Assembly (NCBI RefSeq): GCF_000280495.2
Contig: NZ_CP018016.1
Coordinates: forward strand, 2,232,001 to 2,296,000
Source: Kosakonia radicincitans DSM 16656
GTDB lineage: Bacteria > Pseudomonadota > Gammaproteobacteria > Enterobacterales > Enterobacteriaceae
Reading direction: 5' to 3'
Length of the DNA stretch: 64,000 bases
Below are positions 17,478-28,522 of the stretch, one piece after another; positions within the stretch are counted from its first letter, which is position 1; every line of letters begins with the position of its first letter. Under the pieces are notes generated by a model. It worked only from the letters and a program-made list of their open reading frames with translations, had not been told where the DNA came from and made no database searches. The position numbers were made by a program, and so were the translations under genes.

Positions 17478-18056
17478 TCAAGGCTTGCGGCCAATTTGCA
17501 GCGCCAGCGAACGAATAATTCCGGCCGTCATGCCCCAGACAAAATAATGCTGATACCAGGAGAGCCACACGCGATGCGCGTTACCGTGGCGATGGATGTC
17601 GAGCGGATGGTAGCGCCCAAGCCGCAGCGCTTCGGCCAGCGGCATTTCGAAAACCGCCGCCACTTCATCTTCGCTGGCATGGTAGTGAAGATCCGGCGGA
17701 ATAATGCCCACCACCGGCGTGACCTGAAAGCCGGTGACACTATCGACCGGCGGCAGAACGCCGATGACTTCCACCGCCTCGGGAGGGATCGCCACCTCTT
17801 CCTGCGCTTCCCGCAGCGCGGCGGCAATCAGCGATGTATCGGTACTGTCGACCGCGCCACCGGGAAAAGCAACCTGACCGGCATGTTTACGCAGCAGTGG
17901 AGAGCGCTGCGTCAGTAGCAGACCCGGCTGCAGGCGCCGCACTACAGGTACCAGCACTGCGGCCTGGCGTGTATTCATCACCGCCGGGTTGAGCTGGGGG
18001 CGTAACAGTTGAAAACGTGACAAAAAATCATCCAGAGTTAAAGCCGCTTGCTCCAC
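17478..18056 (-). CDS. nudL: Nudix hydrolase NudL
   Basis: This 192-residue protein matches E. coli NudL (YeaB). The Nudix box [25 protein letters not shown] (about residues 66-90) contains the REAQEEV metal-binding core. The family member PCD1 hydrolyses CoA and its derivatives; E. coli NudL's physiological substrate is not firmly known. The start is GTG, 3 bases after the pabB stop, indicating cotranscription and translational coupling with pabB. Confidence 0.95.
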   Translation of the reverse strand: MEQAALTLDDFLSRFQLLRPQLNPAVMNTRQAAVLVPVVRRLQPGLLLTQRSPLLRKHAGQVAFPGGAVDSTDTSLIAAALREAQEEVAIPPEAVEVIGVLPPVDSVTGFQVTPVVGIIPPDLHYHASEDEVAAVFEMPLAEALRLGRYHPLDIHRHGNAHRVWLSWYQHYFVWGMTAGIIRSLALQIGRKP

Positions 18057-18059
18057 GAA

Positions 18060-19412
18060 TCATTTCTCCAGTTGTCGCAGGATACGATTAACTTTATCAA
18101 AAGTTTCCTGATACTCCGCTTCTTCCAGGCTGTCAGCGACAATCCCACCGCCCGCAGAGCAGTATATTTGCCCGTCACAGGCGGTTAACGTACGGATGGT
18201 AATGCTGGTGTCCATATTGCCGCAAAAGCTCAGATAACCGATGCTGCCGCACCAGGCATTGCGTCGCTGTGGTTCCAGAGTATCAATAATTTCCATGGCG
18301 CGAACTTTGGGTGCGCCGGTAATCGAGCCGCCAGGGAACGCGGCCCGCAGCAGATCGCTGGCGTGGCGCCCCTCCGGCAGTTCTGCCGTGACGGTACTGA
18401 CAAGGTGATGGACGGCGGGGAAGGGTTCGACGACAAACAGTTCCGGCACGCGTACCGAACCCGGCGTCGCCACGCGGCCAATATCATTACGCATCAAATC
18501 GACAATCATCAGATTCTCGGCGCGATCTTTCGGCGAGGCGGCGAGTTTCTGCGCCTGCTGCGCATCCGCTTGCGGATCGGCCAGCCTCGGCAACGTACCT
18601 TTGATCGGCCGCGTCTCGATGTGCGAGCCATCAAGACGAATAAAACGTTCCGGAGAAAGGCTTAATATGGCGCCCTGCGGCAGGCGTAAAAACGCACTGA
18701 ATGGCGCGCGGTTTTCGCGGTTAAGGCGGGAAAATGCCTGCCACTCATCGCCCACATAGTGTGCCTGAAAACGCTGAGCGAGGTTAACCTGGTAACAGTC
18801 GCCGCTGTGCAGCCACTCCTGCACCTGGCGGAATTTTTCACCGTATTCGGCGCGGCTCATATTTGCCTGCCACGGCGACGTCAGCCGGAAATCGTCCTGC
18901 TGCGGCGCGCGTTGTGCCTGCAGCCAGGCCAGCCGGGCATCGACATCGGCATGGCTCAGCAGCGTAACCCGCTGCAATTGGTGGTCAACGACCAGCGCCC
19001 AGTCATAAATGCCAACGGCCATATCAGGTAAGGTAATATCCGCCTGTGCACGTTGCGGCAGTTTTTCGAAGCGGCGGCCTAAGTCGTAGCCAAACAGACC
19101 GAGTGCGCCGCCCTGAAAGGGCAAATCCGGGTTGTGTGCCGGATGCAGATTGTGCGCATCCAGCTGTTGTTGCAGCAGTTGCAATGGATCGCTTCGGCTT
19201 TCACGCCTATCGTTAAGCGAGGTTATTTCGCCGCGGGTCGTGATCGTGGTTAGCGGATCGGCAACCAGGATATCGAAACGGTTATGCGGGTGCTCGGCGA
19301 GACCAGAGTGCAGCAACATCGCCCAGGGCTGCTGGCTAAGTGGCGCAAAGTAGTATTCGGCTGCATCGCGGCGCCACGGTAACGTAATAACGGCGGGGGA
19401 TAACGTCTTCAT
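18060..19412 (-). CDS. pabB: Aminodeoxychorismate synthase component I (PabB)
   Basis: This 450-residue protein matches E. coli PabB (453). With glutamine amidotransferase PabA it converts chorismate to 4-amino-4-deoxychorismate in folate synthesis. The N-terminal domain is followed by the chorismate-binding domain (about residues 185-445), with RPIKGTLPR carrying the active-site Lys and the signature GGSITGAPKVRAMEIID. It is the first gene of pabB-nudL and divergent from yoaH. Confidence 0.97.
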   Translation of the reverse strand: MKTLSPAVITLPWRRDAAEYYFAPLSQQPWAMLLHSGLAEHPHNRFDILVADPLTTITTRGEITSLNDRRESRSDPLQLLQQQLDAHNLHPAHNPDLPFQGGALGLFGYDLGRRFEKLPQRAQADITLPDMAVGIYDWALVVDHQLQRVTLLSHADVDARLAWLQAQRAPQQDDFRLTSPWQANMSRAEYGEKFRQVQEWLHSGDCYQVNLAQRFQAHYVGDEWQAFSRLNRENRAPFSAFLRLPQGAILSLSPERFIRLDGSHIETRPIKGTLPRLADPQADAQQAQKLAASPKDRAENLMIVDLMRNDIGRVATPGSVRVPELFVVEPFPAVHHLVSTVTAELPEGRHASDLLRAAFPGGSITGAPKVRAMEIIDTLEPQRRNAWCGSIGYLSFCGNMDTSITIRTLTACDGQIYCSAGGGIVADSLEEAEYQETFDKVNRILRQLEK

Positions 19413-19493
19413 TGATCCTCATCTGCGTCTTCGGCTGGTGAATTATGCGGACGCATGAAATAATTAGCGCCCATAATTTAGCAGGAGTTCACG

Positions 19494-19676
19494 ATGTTTG
19501 CAGGTTTACCTTCCCTCAGCCACGAGCAGCAGCAAAAAGCCGTGGAGCGTATCCAGGAGTTAATGGCCGGCGGCATGAGCAGCGGCCAGGCGATTACGCA
19601 GGTTGCTGCAGAGTTGCGCGCCAACCACACGGGCGAACGGATCGTGGCGCGCTTTGAAGACGAAGAGGACGAGTAA
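19494..19676 (+). CDS. yoaH: Small conserved protein YoaH
   Basis: This 60-residue protein matches E. coli YoaH (59, UPF0181). It is soluble and helical, with a Gln/Glu-rich centre ([26 protein letters not shown]) and an acidic C-terminus (FEDEEDE). AGGAG lies about 6 bases before the ATG. Function is unknown. It ends immediately next to the yoaB stop on the other strand. Confidence 0.95.
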
Positions 19677-20021
19677 TTACAGCGCGGCGATGATTTTGAT
19701 TTCCACTTTATAGTGCGGATTCATCAGCTTTGCCTGCACGGTGCAGCGCACAGGCGCATGGCCCGCAACAACCCACGCGTCCCACGCTTTATTCATCGCG
19801 GCGAAGTCGTTGCTATCGGGCAGAAAAATAGTGGCATCGAGGATGCGTGATTTGTCACTGCCTTGCTTTGCCAGCACAGCATCGATTTGCGCCAGCGTAT
19901 TTGCTGTCTGCTCAAACGCATCGGCGTCCAGATTTTCCGGCACCCCGGTGTAATAAAGGGTCTGGTTGTGGATCACCACATCAGACCAGCGCTCCGCCGC
20001 GTCAATACGCACAATTGTCAT
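19677..20021 (-). CDS. yoaB: RidA-family protein YoaB
   Basis: This 114-residue protein has the same length as E. coli YoaB. It belongs to the Rid/YjgF superfamily, trimeric proteins that include enamine/imine deaminases. The conserved segments VIHNQTLYYTGVPE and VAGHAPVRCTVQAKL (with the Rid-type Arg) are present. The specific substrate is unknown. The start at 20021 is chosen by AAGAAGG upstream and by family length; 15 more codons upstream are open but unsupported. Confidence 0.93.
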   Translation of the reverse strand: MTIVRIDAAERWSDVVIHNQTLYYTGVPENLDADAFEQTANTLAQIDAVLAKQGSDKSRILDATIFLPDSNDFAAMNKAWDAWVVAGHAPVRCTVQAKLMNPHYKVEIKIIAAL

Positions 20022-20132
20022 AACACACCTTCTTATTTTCCATACAGTCGCGGGCAAGAGTGCCACAAAAACCCGGCTGGCGTAAATCCGCCCACCCTGA
20101 CATAATCACTGTCGATTTAACCAGGGGGTAGT

Positions 20133-22043
20133 GTGACGGACGATTTTGCAACAGACGGCCAACTGGCCAAAGCGATACCGGGATTCAAACCGCGTGAACC
20201 GCAGCGCCAGATGGCGCACGCCGTGATGCAGGCCATCGACAACACTCAGCCGCTGGTGGTGGAAGCCGGTACCGGCACCGGGAAAACTTACGCCTATCTC
20301 GCTCCCGCCTTACGCGCCGGTAAAAAAGTGATTATCTCCACCGGTTCAAAAGCATTGCAGGATCAGCTCTACAGCCGCGATCTGCCCACGGTAGCCAACG
20401 CGCTGGAATTCACCGGGCGTACTGCACTGCTGAAAGGCCGCTCTAACTACCTCTGTATTGAACGTCTGGAACAGCAGGCGCTGGCTGGCGGCGATCTGCC
20501 GGTACAAACCCTGAGTGATGTGATTCTTCTGCGCTCCTGGTCAAACCAGACTACCGATGGCGATATCAGCACCTGCGTCAGCGTAGCCGAGGATTCGCAG
20601 GCCTGGCCGCTGGTCACCAGCACCAACGACAACTGCCTGGGCAGCGATTGCCCGATGTACAAAGATTGCTTTGTGGTCAAAGCGCGGAAAAAGGCGATGG
20701 ATGCTGACGTGGTGGTGGTGAACCATCATCTGTTTCTCGCCGATATGGTGGTGAAAGAGAGCGGCTTCGGTGAGCTTATCCCGGAGGCTGACGTGATGAT
20801 TTTCGACGAGGCGCACCAGCTTCCGGACATCGCCAGCCAGTATTTCGGCCAGTCGCTCTCCAGCCGCCAGTTACTGGATCTGGCGAAAGATTTCACCATT
20901 GCTTATCGCACCGAATTAAAAGATACCGCGCAGCTGCAAAAATGCGCCGACCGCCTGGCGCAAAGCACGCAGGATTTCCGTCTGCAACTTGGTGAACCCG
21001 GTTATCGCGGTAACCTGCGTGAATTGCTGGGCGATGCCAATATCCAGCGCGCGCTGCTGCTGCTCGATGATGCGCTGGAATTGTGCTACGACGTGGCGAA
21101 ACTCTCCCTTGGCCGCTCGGCGCTACTTGATGCCGCTTTTGAGCGGGCGACCACTTACCGCGCGCGGCTCAAGCGTCTGAAAGAGATTAATCAACCTGGT
21201 TACAGCTACTGGTATGAATGCACCTCGCGCAACTTCACCCTTGCGCTGACGCCGCTGACGGTGGCGGATAAGTTCAAAGAGGTGATGGCGCAGAAAAAGG
21301 GGAGCTGGATTTTCACTTCGGCGACGCTTTCCGTGAATGACGATCTGCATCACTTTACGGCGCGTCTCGGGATCGACGAGGCGGAATCGCTGCTGCTGCC
21401 GAGTCCTTTCGATTATCAGCATCAGGCGCTGCTGTGCGTGCCGCGCAATCTGCCGCAGACCAACCAGCCCGGTTCAGCCCGGCAACTGGCGGCTATGCTG
21501 CGCCCAATGATTGAAGCCAACAATGGCCGCTGTTTTATGCTCTGTACTTCGCACGCCATGATGCGCGAACTGGCAGAGCAGTTCCGCGCCACGATGAGTC
21601 TGCCGGTGCTGTTGCAGGGCGAAACCAGTAAAGGCCAGCTGCTGCAACAGTTCGTCAGCGCCGGTAACGCGCTGCTGGTGGCAACCAGCAGTTTCTGGGA
21701 AGGCGTGGATGTGCGCGGCGATACGCTGTCGCTGGTGATCATCGATAAACTGCCGTTTACTTCGCCGGAAGATCCGCTGTTAAAAGCGCGCATGGAAGAT
21801 TGCCGTCTGCGCGGCGGCGATCCGTTCGATGAGGTGCAACTCCCGGATGCGGTCATTACGCTGAAACAGGGCGTCGGGCGTTTGATCCGCGACATCGACG
21901 ACCGCGGCGTGCTGGTGATTTGCGATAACCGCCTGGTGATGCGGCCCTATGGCGCGGTGTTCCTCGCCAGCCTGCCGCCCGCGCCTCGCACACGGGATAT
22001 TCGCCGCGCCGTTGAATTTCTTGCTGCGCGCCCGGCGCAGTAA
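20133..22043 (+). CDS. yoaA: DinG/XPD-like DNA helicase YoaA
   Basis: This 636-residue protein matches E. coli YoaA. It is an iron-sulfur superfamily 2 helicase that acts with the polymerase III chi subunit HolC in tolerance of replication blocks. Walker A is [16 protein letters not shown] (about residues 43-58). Four cysteines for a 4Fe-4S cluster lie between motifs I and II ([20 protein letters not shown]). The DEAH box is FDEAH, and the C-terminal helicase half has [21 protein letters not shown] and QGVGRLIRD. The start is GTG at 20133. tsaB follows. Confidence 0.96.
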   Translation: MTDDFATDGQLAKAIPGFKPREPQRQMAHAVMQAIDNTQPLVVEAGTGTGKTYAYLAPALRAGKKVIISTGSKALQDQLYSRDLPTVANALEFTGRTALLKGRSNYLCIERLEQQALAGGDLPVQTLSDVILLRSWSNQTTDGDISTCVSVAEDSQAWPLVTSTNDNCLGSDCPMYKDCFVVKARKKAMDADVVVVNHHLFLADMVVKESGFGELIPEADVMIFDEAHQLPDIASQYFGQSLSSRQLLDLAKDFTIAYRTELKDTAQLQKCADRLAQSTQDFRLQLGEPGYRGNLRELLGDANIQRALLLLDDALELCYDVAKLSLGRSALLDAAFERATTYRARLKRLKEINQPGYSYWYECTSRNFTLALTPLTVADKFKEVMAQKKGSWIFTSATLSVNDDLHHFTARLGIDEAESLLLPSPFDYQHQALLCVPRNLPQTNQPGSARQLAAMLRPMIEANNGRCFMLCTSHAMMRELAEQFRATMSLPVLLQGETSKGQLLQQFVSAGNALLVATSSFWEGVDVRGDTLSLVIIDKLPFTSPEDPLLKARMEDCRLRGGDPFDEVQLPDAVITLKQGVGRLIRDIDDRGVLVICDNRLVMRPYGAVFLASLPPAPRTRDIRRAVEFLAARPAQ

Positions 22044-22101
22044 TTTGCCGGGGACTGTGGTAAGATGCGCGCCATTTTGTTTTTCATGGACCGCTATACC
22101 C

Positions 22102-22797
22102 ATGCGAATTCTGGCTATTGATACCGCCACAGAAGCCTGTTCTGTCGCCCTGTGGAACGATGGTACTACCTTCGCTCATTTCGAACTTTGCCCACGTGAA
22201 CATACCCAACGCATCCTGCCGCTGGTCAGGGATGTGCTGGGTGACGCCGATCTTAAATTGACACAACTTGATGCGCTGGCTTTTGGCCGCGGGCCGGGGA
22301 GTTTTACCGGCGTGCGCATTGGTATTGGTATTGCGCAGGGCCTTGCGCTGGGCGCCGAACTGCCGATGATTGGCGTTTCAACGCTGGCAACAATGGCGCA
22401 GGGCGCATGGCGTAAAACTGGCGCAACCCGCGTACTTGCCGCGATTGATGCACGTATGGGGGAAGTCTACTGGGCGGAATACCAGCGTGACGAGCAGGGC
22501 GTCTGGCACGGCGAAGAGACAGAAGCGGTGCTCAAACCGGAAGCAGTGAGCGCTCGTCTTCAGCAACTTGAAGGTCAATGGGCAACGGTCGGTACCGGCT
22601 GGCCGGCATGGCCGGAGATGGGTAACGGTAATGCGCTGACGCTGACAGACGGTGAAATTCTGCTCCCGACTGCAGAAGATATGCTGCCGCTTGCGCAACA
22701 ACTGTTCGCAGCAAAGAAAACCGTTGCCGTCGAGCACGCTGAACCGGTTTATTTACGTAACGAAGTGGCATGGAAGAAACTTCCTGGCCGGGAATGA
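22102..22797 (+). CDS. tsaB: tRNA t6A biosynthesis protein TsaB
   Basis: This 231-residue protein matches E. coli TsaB (YeaZ). It is an ASKHA-fold partner of TsaD and TsaE in forming N6-threonylcarbamoyladenosine at position 37 of ANN-reading tRNAs. The N-terminal [17 protein letters not shown] and [21 protein letters not shown] are family signatures. The start is set at ATG 22102; the open frame extends upstream into yoaA, but the family begins at MRIL. Confidence 0.97.
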   Translation: MRILAIDTATEACSVALWNDGTTFAHFELCPREHTQRILPLVRDVLGDADLKLTQLDALAFGRGPGSFTGVRIGIGIAQGLALGAELPMIGVSTLATMAQGAWRKTGATRVLAAIDARMGEVYWAEYQRDEQGVWHGEETEAVLKPEAVSARLQQLEGQWATVGTGWPAWPEMGNGNALTLTDGEILLPTAEDMLPLAQQLFAAKKTVAVEHAEPVYLRNEVAWKKLPGRE

Positions 22798-22833
22798 ATC
22801 TCAGTAATAACAACTGAGTGAAGGAGTCGCATC

Positions 22834-23424
22834 ATGGCGGGTCAAAAAAGAGTTATGCGCTGGTTGCTGACAGGATTGGCAACGGCGGTGTTGAGTGGTT
22901 GTGTTTCTGTGCCTGACGCGATTAAAGGAACCAGTCCCACGCCGCAGGACGATTTAGTCCGGGTGATGAGTGCGCCGTCGCTGTACGTCGGCCAGGAAGC
23001 CCGCTTCGGCGGCAAAGTCGTTGATATCCAGAATCAGCAGGGGAAAACCCGTCTGGAGATCGCCTCCGTACCGCTCGACAGCGGCGCCCGTCCGGTACTG
23101 GGCGAGCCGTCGGTCGGGCGAATTTATGCGGAAGTTAACGGCTTCCTCGATCCGGTTGATTTCCGTAATCAGCTGGTCACAGTGGTTGGACCGATCACCG
23201 GCACTGCGGATGGTAAAATCGGTGACGCCCCTTACAAATTTATGGTGATGCAGGCGACCGGCTATAAACGCTGGCATCTGACCCAACAAGTGATGATGCC
23301 GCCTCAGCCGATAGACCCGTGGTTTTGGGGGCCGCCTGGCCGACACGGATGGCGAACAGGTTATCCTGGCTGGGGCTGGTACCCGCCAGAACCCGCCCGT
23401 GTAGAGACCATCGTGACAGAGTAA
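22834..23424 (+). CDS. yeaY: Slp-family outer-membrane lipoprotein YeaY
   Basis: This 196-residue protein matches E. coli YeaY. A signal peptide with lipobox VLSGC puts the lipid-modified Cys at residue 23. It is followed by the Slp domain (about residues 30-160; [24 protein letters not shown]) and a Trp/Gly/Pro-rich tail. The residue after the Cys is Val, so outer-membrane targeting is expected. Its paralogue Slp is a starvation lipoprotein. E. coli yeaY is reported to be sigma-E-regulated. A terminator follows. Confidence 0.94.
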   Translation: MAGQKRVMRWLLTGLATAVLSGCVSVPDAIKGTSPTPQDDLVRVMSAPSLYVGQEARFGGKVVDIQNQQGKTRLEIASVPLDSGARPVLGEPSVGRIYAEVNGFLDPVDFRNQLVTVVGPITGTADGKIGDAPYKFMVMQATGYKRWHLTQQVMMPPQPIDPWFWGPPGRHGWRTGYPGWGWYPPEPARVETIVTE

Positions 23425-23450
23425 TCTCTTGTTTTATTGAATAAATGAGA

Positions 23451-23475
23451 CAGCGGCTAAGCCGCTGTTTCTGTC
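23451..23475 (+). terminator. Intrinsic terminator after yeaY
   Basis: CAGCGGC / GCCGCTG with loop TAA is followed by a broken T tract (TTTCTGT). Confidence 0.75.
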
Positions 23476-23540
23476 TGTGGCTGTGTATAACAAAAATAAT
23501 TAGTGACGGGCTTCGCAACCTTCAATTCGCTTAATTAATA

Positions 23541-23557
23541 AACTGGTACGCTGAGTT
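23541..23557 (+). promoter_or_regulatory. FadR operator of fadD
   Basis: AACTGGTACGCTGAGTT fits the 17-bp FadR consensus ANCTGGTCNGACCAGNT in the CTGGT core, and lies 73 bases upstream of the fadD start. E. coli fadD is repressed by FadR bound at equivalent sites. FadR itself is encoded in this window at 31371. Confidence 0.7.
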
Positions 23558-23629
23558 AATATTATGTTAACGGCTTGTTTATTAAATGGGGTTGTGATGA
23601 CCAAAAATACTCATTTCAGAGGTGATTCA

Positions 23630-25315
23630 TTGAAGAAGGTTTGGCTTAACCGTTACCCCGCCGATGTTCCGGCGGAGATCAACCCCGACCGTTATCAATC
23701 CCTGGTAGAACTTTTTGAACACTCCGTCGCGCATTACGCCGATCAACCCGCCTTCATCAACATGGGCGAGGTGATGACCTTCCGCAAGCTGGAAGAGCGT
23801 AGCCGGGCATTTGCCGCTTATTTACAGCAAGGACTGGGGCTGAAAAAGGGCGATCGCGTTGCGTTGATGATGCCAAACCTGCTGCAATATCCGGTCGCGT
23901 TGTTCGGCATTTTGCGCGCGGGCATGATTGTGGTGAACGTGAATCCGCTTTACACCCCGCGTGAACTTGAGCATCAACTGAATGACAGCGGCTCTTCCGC
24001 GATTGTGATTGTCTCCAACTTTGCGCATACCCTGGAAAAGATCGTTGAGAAGACGCAGGTACGTCACGTCATTCTGACCCGCATGGGCGATCAACTCTCT
24101 CCGGCGAAAGGCACGCTGGTGAACTTTGTCGTCAAATACGTGAAACGCCTGGTACCGAAGTATCACCTGCCGGATGCCATCTCTTTTCGTCGCGCGCTGC
24201 AAACCGGCTATCGCATGCAGTACGTCAAGCCGGAAGTTGTCGCCGGGGATTTGGCGTTTCTGCAATATACCGGTGGTACAACCGGTGTCGCAAAAGGGGC
24301 GATGCTCACTCATCGCAACATGCTGGCGAACCTGGAGCAGGTTAACGCAACTTACGGGCCGCTGTTGCACCGCGGCAAAGAGCTGGTTGTCACAGCGCTA
24401 CCGCTGTATCACATTTTCGCGCTGACCATGAACTGCCTGCTGTTTATTGAACTCGGCGGGCAGAACTTGCTGATCACCAACCCGCGCGACATTCCGGGGC
24501 TGGTCAAAGAGCTGAGCAAATATCCGTTCACTGCAATGACCGGTGTGAACACATTATTTAACGCGCTGCTGAACAATGAAGAGTTCCGCTCGCTGGATTT
24601 CTCCTCGCTGCATCTTTCCGCTGGCGGCGGTATGCCGGTGCAACAGGCCGTTGCCGATCGCTGGGTGAAACTGACCGGTCAGTATCTGCTTGAAGGCTAC
24701 GGCCTGACGGAATGCGCGCCGCTGGTGAGCGTCAACCCGCACGATATCGATTATCACAGCGGCAGCATTGGCCTGCCGGTGCCGTCGACTGAAGCCAAAC
24801 TGGTAGATGACAACAACAACGAAGTGCCGCCGGGCGAGCCTGGTGAGCTGTGCGTAAAAGGGCCGCAGGTGATGCTGGGTTACTGGCAGCGCCCGGATGC
24901 CACGGATGAAATTATCCGCGACGGCTGGCTGCATACCGGTGATATTGCGGTGATGGACGAAGAGGGATTCCTGCGCATTGTCGATCGCAAGAAAGATATG
25001 ATCCTCGTCTCCGGCTTTAACGTCTATCCGAATGAAATCGAAGATGTTGTCATGCAGCATGCCGGGGTACTGGAAGTGGCCGCCGTAGGGGTTCCGTCCG
25101 AAAACAGCGGCGAAGCGGTGAAGATCTTCGTGGTGAAAAAAGATGCGTCGCTGAGCGAAGATGCACTAATCGCCTTCTGCCGTCGCCAGCTCACCGGATA
25201 TAAAGTGCCGAAGCTGGTCGAATTTCGCAATGAACTGCCAAAATCGAACGTTGGCAAGATCCTGCGGCGAGAATTGCGTGACGAAGCGCGCGCCAAAGTG
25301 GACAATAAAGCCTGA
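23630..25315 (+). CDS. fadD: Long-chain fatty acyl-CoA synthetase FadD
   Basis: This 561-residue protein has the same length as E. coli FadD and starts at the same TTG ([12 protein letters not shown]) with AGAGGTG upstream. An open frame extends 22 codons further but is not supported. It activates long-chain fatty acids to acyl-CoA at the inner membrane, coupling uptake to beta-oxidation and inactivating FadR. The AMP-binding signature [18 protein letters not shown] (about residue 213) and the FACS motif [17 protein letters not shown] (about 431) are present, with the conserved catalytic Lys near the C-terminus ([10 protein letters not shown]). Confidence 0.98.
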   Translation: MKKVWLNRYPADVPAEINPDRYQSLVELFEHSVAHYADQPAFINMGEVMTFRKLEERSRAFAAYLQQGLGLKKGDRVALMMPNLLQYPVALFGILRAGMIVVNVNPLYTPRELEHQLNDSGSSAIVIVSNFAHTLEKIVEKTQVRHVILTRMGDQLSPAKGTLVNFVVKYVKRLVPKYHLPDAISFRRALQTGYRMQYVKPEVVAGDLAFLQYTGGTTGVAKGAMLTHRNMLANLEQVNATYGPLLHRGKELVVTALPLYHIFALTMNCLLFIELGGQNLLITNPRDIPGLVKELSKYPFTAMTGVNTLFNALLNNEEFRSLDFSSLHLSAGGGMPVQQAVADRWVKLTGQYLLEGYGLTECAPLVSVNPHDIDYHSGSIGLPVPSTEAKLVDDNNNEVPPGEPGELCVKGPQVMLGYWQRPDATDEIIRDGWLHTGDIAVMDEEGFLRIVDRKKDMILVSGFNVYPNEIEDVVMQHAGVLEVAAVGVPSENSGEAVKIFVVKKDASLSEDALIAFCRRQLTGYKVPKLVEFRNELPKSNVGKILRRELRDEARAKVDNKA

Positions 25316-25334
25316 GCTATGCGTTAGTCGCCTG

Positions 25335-25359
25335 AACGCCGGTTAAGCCGGCGTTTTTT
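25335..25359 (+). terminator. Intrinsic terminator after fadD
   Basis: AACGCCGG / CCGGCGTT forms an 8-bp stem followed by six T residues, 20 bases after the fadD stop and 27 bases ahead of rnd. Confidence 0.88.
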
Positions 25360-25386
25360 ATGGGCGCAAACTAAAGAGATGATGAT

Positions 25387-26514
25387 TTGAATTACCAGAT
25401 GATAACGACGAATGACGGGCTGGCTACGCTGTGTGAAGCCGCCAGCGCGTTCCCGGCCATTGCCCTGGATACCGAATTTGTCCGTACCCGTACCTACTAT
25501 CCGCAACTCGGTCTGATCCAGCTTTTTGATGGCGAACATACGGCACTGATCGATCCGCTGACCATTACCGAGTGGGCGCCGTTTCGCGATCTGCTGATCA
25601 ACACCCAGGTAATCAAATACCTGCATGCCGGCAGTGAAGATCTGGAAGTGTTCCTCAACGCATTCGGCGTACATCCGCAGCCGATGATTGATACCCAGAT
25701 CCTCGCCGCATTTTGCGGTCGTCCGCTGTCATGGGGATTTGCCGCGATGGTGGAAGAGTTTACCGGCCTGACGATTGATAAAAGCGAATCCCGCACCGAC
25801 TGGCTGGCGCGGCCGCTGACGGAGCGCCAGTGTGATTATGCTGCCGCTGACGTCTGGTATCTGCTGCCGATAGCCGACAAGTTGATGGCGGAAACCCGCG
25901 CGGCCGGGCGGCTGGAAGCGGCGCTGGATGAGTGTCGCCTGATGATGCAGCGCCGCCAGGAAGTGCTGGCCCCGGAAGAGGCGTGGCGCGAGATTGGCAA
26001 CGCCTGGCAGTTGCGTACGCGCCAGCTGGCCTGCCTGCGCCTGCTGGCAGACTGGCGTCTGCGTAAAGCCCGTGAGCGCGATCTGGCGGTTAATTTTGTG
26101 GTGCGCGAAGAGAACCTGTGGGCGGTGGCGCGCTATATGCCTTCCAGCATGGGCGAACTGGACAGTATCGGCCTTTCCGGCAGTGAGATCCGTTACCACG
26201 GGAAAACGCTGCTGGCGCTGGTCGCGCAGGCGCAGGCGCTGCCGGAAGAGGAATTGCCGGAGCCGCTGCTCAATCTGATGGATATGCCAGGTTATCGTAA
26301 AGCATTCAAAGCGATCAAAGCGCTGGTGCAGACCATCAGCGAAAGCCACAATATCAGCGTTGAGCTGATGGCTTCCCGTCGGCAGATTAATCAGTTACTG
26401 AACTGGCACTGGAAGTTAAAACCGCAGAATACTTTGCCGGAATTAATCAGCGGCTGGCGCGGAGAATTGATGGCCGATCAACTGAAAACATTATTAGCAG
26501 AATACCCGAATTAA
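25387..26514 (+). CDS. rnd: Ribonuclease D
   Basis: This 375-residue protein matches E. coli RNase D, a 3'-5' exonuclease that trims tRNA precursors. The DEDD nuclease domain has DTEF (about residue 28), the HAGSEDLEV segment and YAAADVWYL. Two HRDC domains follow (about 210-290 and 300-370). The start is TTG, as in E. coli, where the poor start codon limits expression. Confidence 0.97.
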   Translation: MNYQMITTNDGLATLCEAASAFPAIALDTEFVRTRTYYPQLGLIQLFDGEHTALIDPLTITEWAPFRDLLINTQVIKYLHAGSEDLEVFLNAFGVHPQPMIDTQILAAFCGRPLSWGFAAMVEEFTGLTIDKSESRTDWLARPLTERQCDYAAADVWYLLPIADKLMAETRAAGRLEAALDECRLMMQRRQEVLAPEEAWREIGNAWQLRTRQLACLRLLADWRLRKARERDLAVNFVVREENLWAVARYMPSSMGELDSIGLSGSEIRYHGKTLLALVAQAQALPEEELPEPLLNLMDMPGYRKAFKAIKALVQTISESHNISVELMASRRQINQLLNWHWKLKPQNTLPELISGWRGELMADQLKTLLAEYPN

Positions 26515-26551
26515 TAACTGTAAATAATCACAGTATTTCGCTGAAATAAAC

Positions 26552-26581
26552 AAAAAGGCAGAATTTCTTCTGCCTTTTTTT
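26552..26581. terminator. Bidirectional terminator between rnd and minE
   Basis: AAAAAGGCAGAA / TTCTGCCTTTTT forms a 12-bp stem with A and T flanks. It can serve both rnd (+) and minCDE (-). Confidence 0.92.
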
Positions 26582-26601
26582 ATGCCCGGAAAACGGGAGC
26601 T

Positions 26602-26868
26602 TTATTTCGTTTCTTCCGTTTCCGGCAGGGTAACGTTAAGTTCAAGAATGGAAATATCGTCCCCTTTTTGTTCCAGCTGCACGGTTACCATTTCCGGATC
26701 GATTTGCACGTACTTGCAGATCACTTCCAGAATATCCCGCTTGAGCTGCGGTAAATAATGGGGTTCCGCGTCACTACGACGACGTTCCGCAACAATAATT
26801 TGCAGCCGCTCTTTCGCAATGCTGGCGGTATTCTTTTTTCTGGAGAGAAAAAAGTCGAGTAATGCCAT
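26602..26868 (-). CDS. minE: Cell-division topological factor MinE
   Basis: This 88-residue protein matches E. coli MinE. The N-terminal amphipathic membrane-binding segment ([12 protein letters not shown]) and the MinD-interacting stretch (about residues 13-31) precede the C-terminal dimerisation domain. MinE stimulates MinD ATPase and drives pole-to-pole oscillation. It is the last gene of minCDE, 3 bases after minD. Confidence 0.98.
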   Translation of the reverse strand: MALLDFFLSRKKNTASIAKERLQIIVAERRRSDAEPHYLPQLKRDILEVICKYVQIDPEMVTVQLEQKGDDISILELNVTLPETEETK

Positions 26869-26871
26869 AAC

Positions 26872-27684
26872 TTATCCTCCGAACAGGCGTTTGAGGAAAC
26901 CTTTCTTCTCTTCTTCGATGAAGCGGAAAGGGCGTTCTTCTCCCAGCAGACGGTCGACGGCATCGGCATATGCTTTACCGGCGTCAGCGTTGGTATCCAG
27001 AATCACAGGCTCACCCTGGTTCGACGCGCGCAGCACGGATTGATCTTCCGGGATCACGCCAACCAGTTTGATACGCAGAATTTCCAGCACATCTTCCATG
27101 CTCAGCATGTCGCCACGGTTCACACGACCGGGGTTATAGCGGGTCAGCAGCAGATGCTCTTTAATCGGCTCTTCACCATTTTCCGCGCGGCGCGACTTGG
27201 AAGCCAGAATGCCGAGGATACGGTCAGAGTCGCGTACAGACGAGACTTCCGGGTTGGTAGTAATAATTGCTTCATCGGCGAAATAGAGCGCCATCAGCGC
27301 ACCGGTTTCGATGCCCGCCGGGGAGTCGCAGACAATAAAATCGAAGTCCATTTTCTTCAGATCTTCGAGCACCTTATCCACCCCATCGCGGGTGAGGGCG
27401 TCTTTGTCGCGAGTCTGCGACGCCGGGAGAATATAGAGATTTTCCGTGCGCTTATCTTTAATCAGCGCCTGGTTCAGCGTGGCATCGCCCTGAATGACGT
27501 TCACGAAATCGTACACGACGCGGCGCTCGCAACCCATGATCAGGTCAAGGTTACGCAGCCCAATATCGAAATCGATAACCACGGTCTTTTTGCCCTTCTG
27601 GGCTAAACCAGTAGCGATGGCCGCGCTGGAGGTGGTCTTGCCAACGCCCCCTTTACCCGAAGTAACAACAATAATGCGTGCCAT
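26872..27684 (-). CDS. minD: Septum-site ATPase MinD
   Basis: This 270-residue protein matches E. coli MinD, a ParA/MinD-type ATPase that recruits MinC to the membrane. The deviant Walker A motif SGKGGVGKTTSS lies at about residues 9-20, and DFDIGLRNLD holds the switch region. The C-terminal amphipathic membrane-targeting helix (KKGFLKRLFGG) is intact. Confidence 0.99.
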   Translation of the reverse strand: MARIIVVTSGKGGVGKTTSSAAIATGLAQKGKKTVVIDFDIGLRNLDLIMGCERRVVYDFVNVIQGDATLNQALIKDKRTENLYILPASQTRDKDALTRDGVDKVLEDLKKMDFDFIVCDSPAGIETGALMALYFADEAIITTNPEVSSVRDSDRILGILASKSRRAENGEEPIKEHLLLTRYNPGRVNRGDMLSMEDVLEILRIKLVGVIPEDQSVLRASNQGEPVILDTNADAGKAYADAVDRLLGEERPFRFIEEEKKGFLKRLFGG

Positions 27685-27706
27685 AGGAGTTCCTTGTTAA
27701 AAGGGC

Positions 27707-28399
27707 TTAATTTAAGGGTTGAATTGTCAAAGCGTCGTTAATTAACTGCAAACGCGCTGCTTTGCCATAAAATTCGGCCGGGATTTTATCGCTCAGCCAG
27801 TATTCTCCCGCGATGGAGACCAGCTCCGGCGTGAGATGTGTGCAAAATATTTGTGCGTCTTTATCACCGCTGGCACCCGCCAGTGCGCGTCCGCGCATCA
27901 TGCCGTAGACGTGGATATTGCCGTCGGCAATTAACTCAGCGCCTGCGCTAACGTGGCTGGTGACAATCAGATCACAGTGTGGTGCATAAATGCGCTGACC
28001 GGAACGAACGGGCATATCAATCAAGCGTGTTTTTGTGACCGGAGTAACAACCGGTACGGGTTCCGGGGCGCTGACCTGACGCGGCGCTTTCTCTTTGCCT
28101 TCTGTCAGTAAGGGAAGCCCGGCACGTTCGATTTCTGCTTTCAGTTCGGTATCTTTACAACCGCTGATGCCGACAACGCGTAGCCCGGTTGCGGCAATAG
28201 TCTTTTGTAACTGGGGCCAGTTAACGGGGCCTTCCAGCGCAGAGACATTAACAACCACGGGGGCATGTTGTAGAAAAGCAGGAGCCTGAGCGATTTTGTC
28301 TTCTAACGCCTGACGAATAACCTCGGGTTTTGCATCATGCAAGTGAACCACTGATAAGGTAAAACTACTGCCTTTTAGCTCGATGGGCGTGTTTGACAT
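27707..28399 (-). CDS. minC: Septum-site inhibitor MinC
   Basis: This 230-residue protein matches E. coli MinC (231). The N-terminal domain (about residues 1-105) blocks FtsZ polymerisation. A Pro-rich linker leads to the C-terminal beta-helical domain (about 120-225; [27 protein letters not shown]) that binds MinD and dimerises. The start at 28399 ([10 protein letters not shown]) is chosen by homology and AGGTCAGG upstream; 31 further in-frame codons upstream are not supported. It is first in minCDE and divergent from ycgL. Confidence 0.98.
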   Translation of the reverse strand: MSNTPIELKGSSFTLSVVHLHDAKPEVIRQALEDKIAQAPAFLQHAPVVVNVSALEGPVNWPQLQKTIAATGLRVVGISGCKDTELKAEIERAGLPLLTEGKEKAPRQVSAPEPVPVVTPVTKTRLIDMPVRSGQRIYAPHCDLIVTSHVSAGAELIADGNIHVYGMMRGRALAGASGDKDAQIFCTHLTPELVSIAGEYWLSDKIPAEFYGKAARLQLINDALTIQPLN

Positions 28400-28522
28400 C
28401 CTGACCTTACTCATTTTGCTATTATCGCTCGCATACGGAGCAATATTCCGAAGACTATCAGGCATGTTATAGTCACTATTATATTCAGGCAAGTAACCAC
28501 CCGCTAATTCCGAGTATAAAGT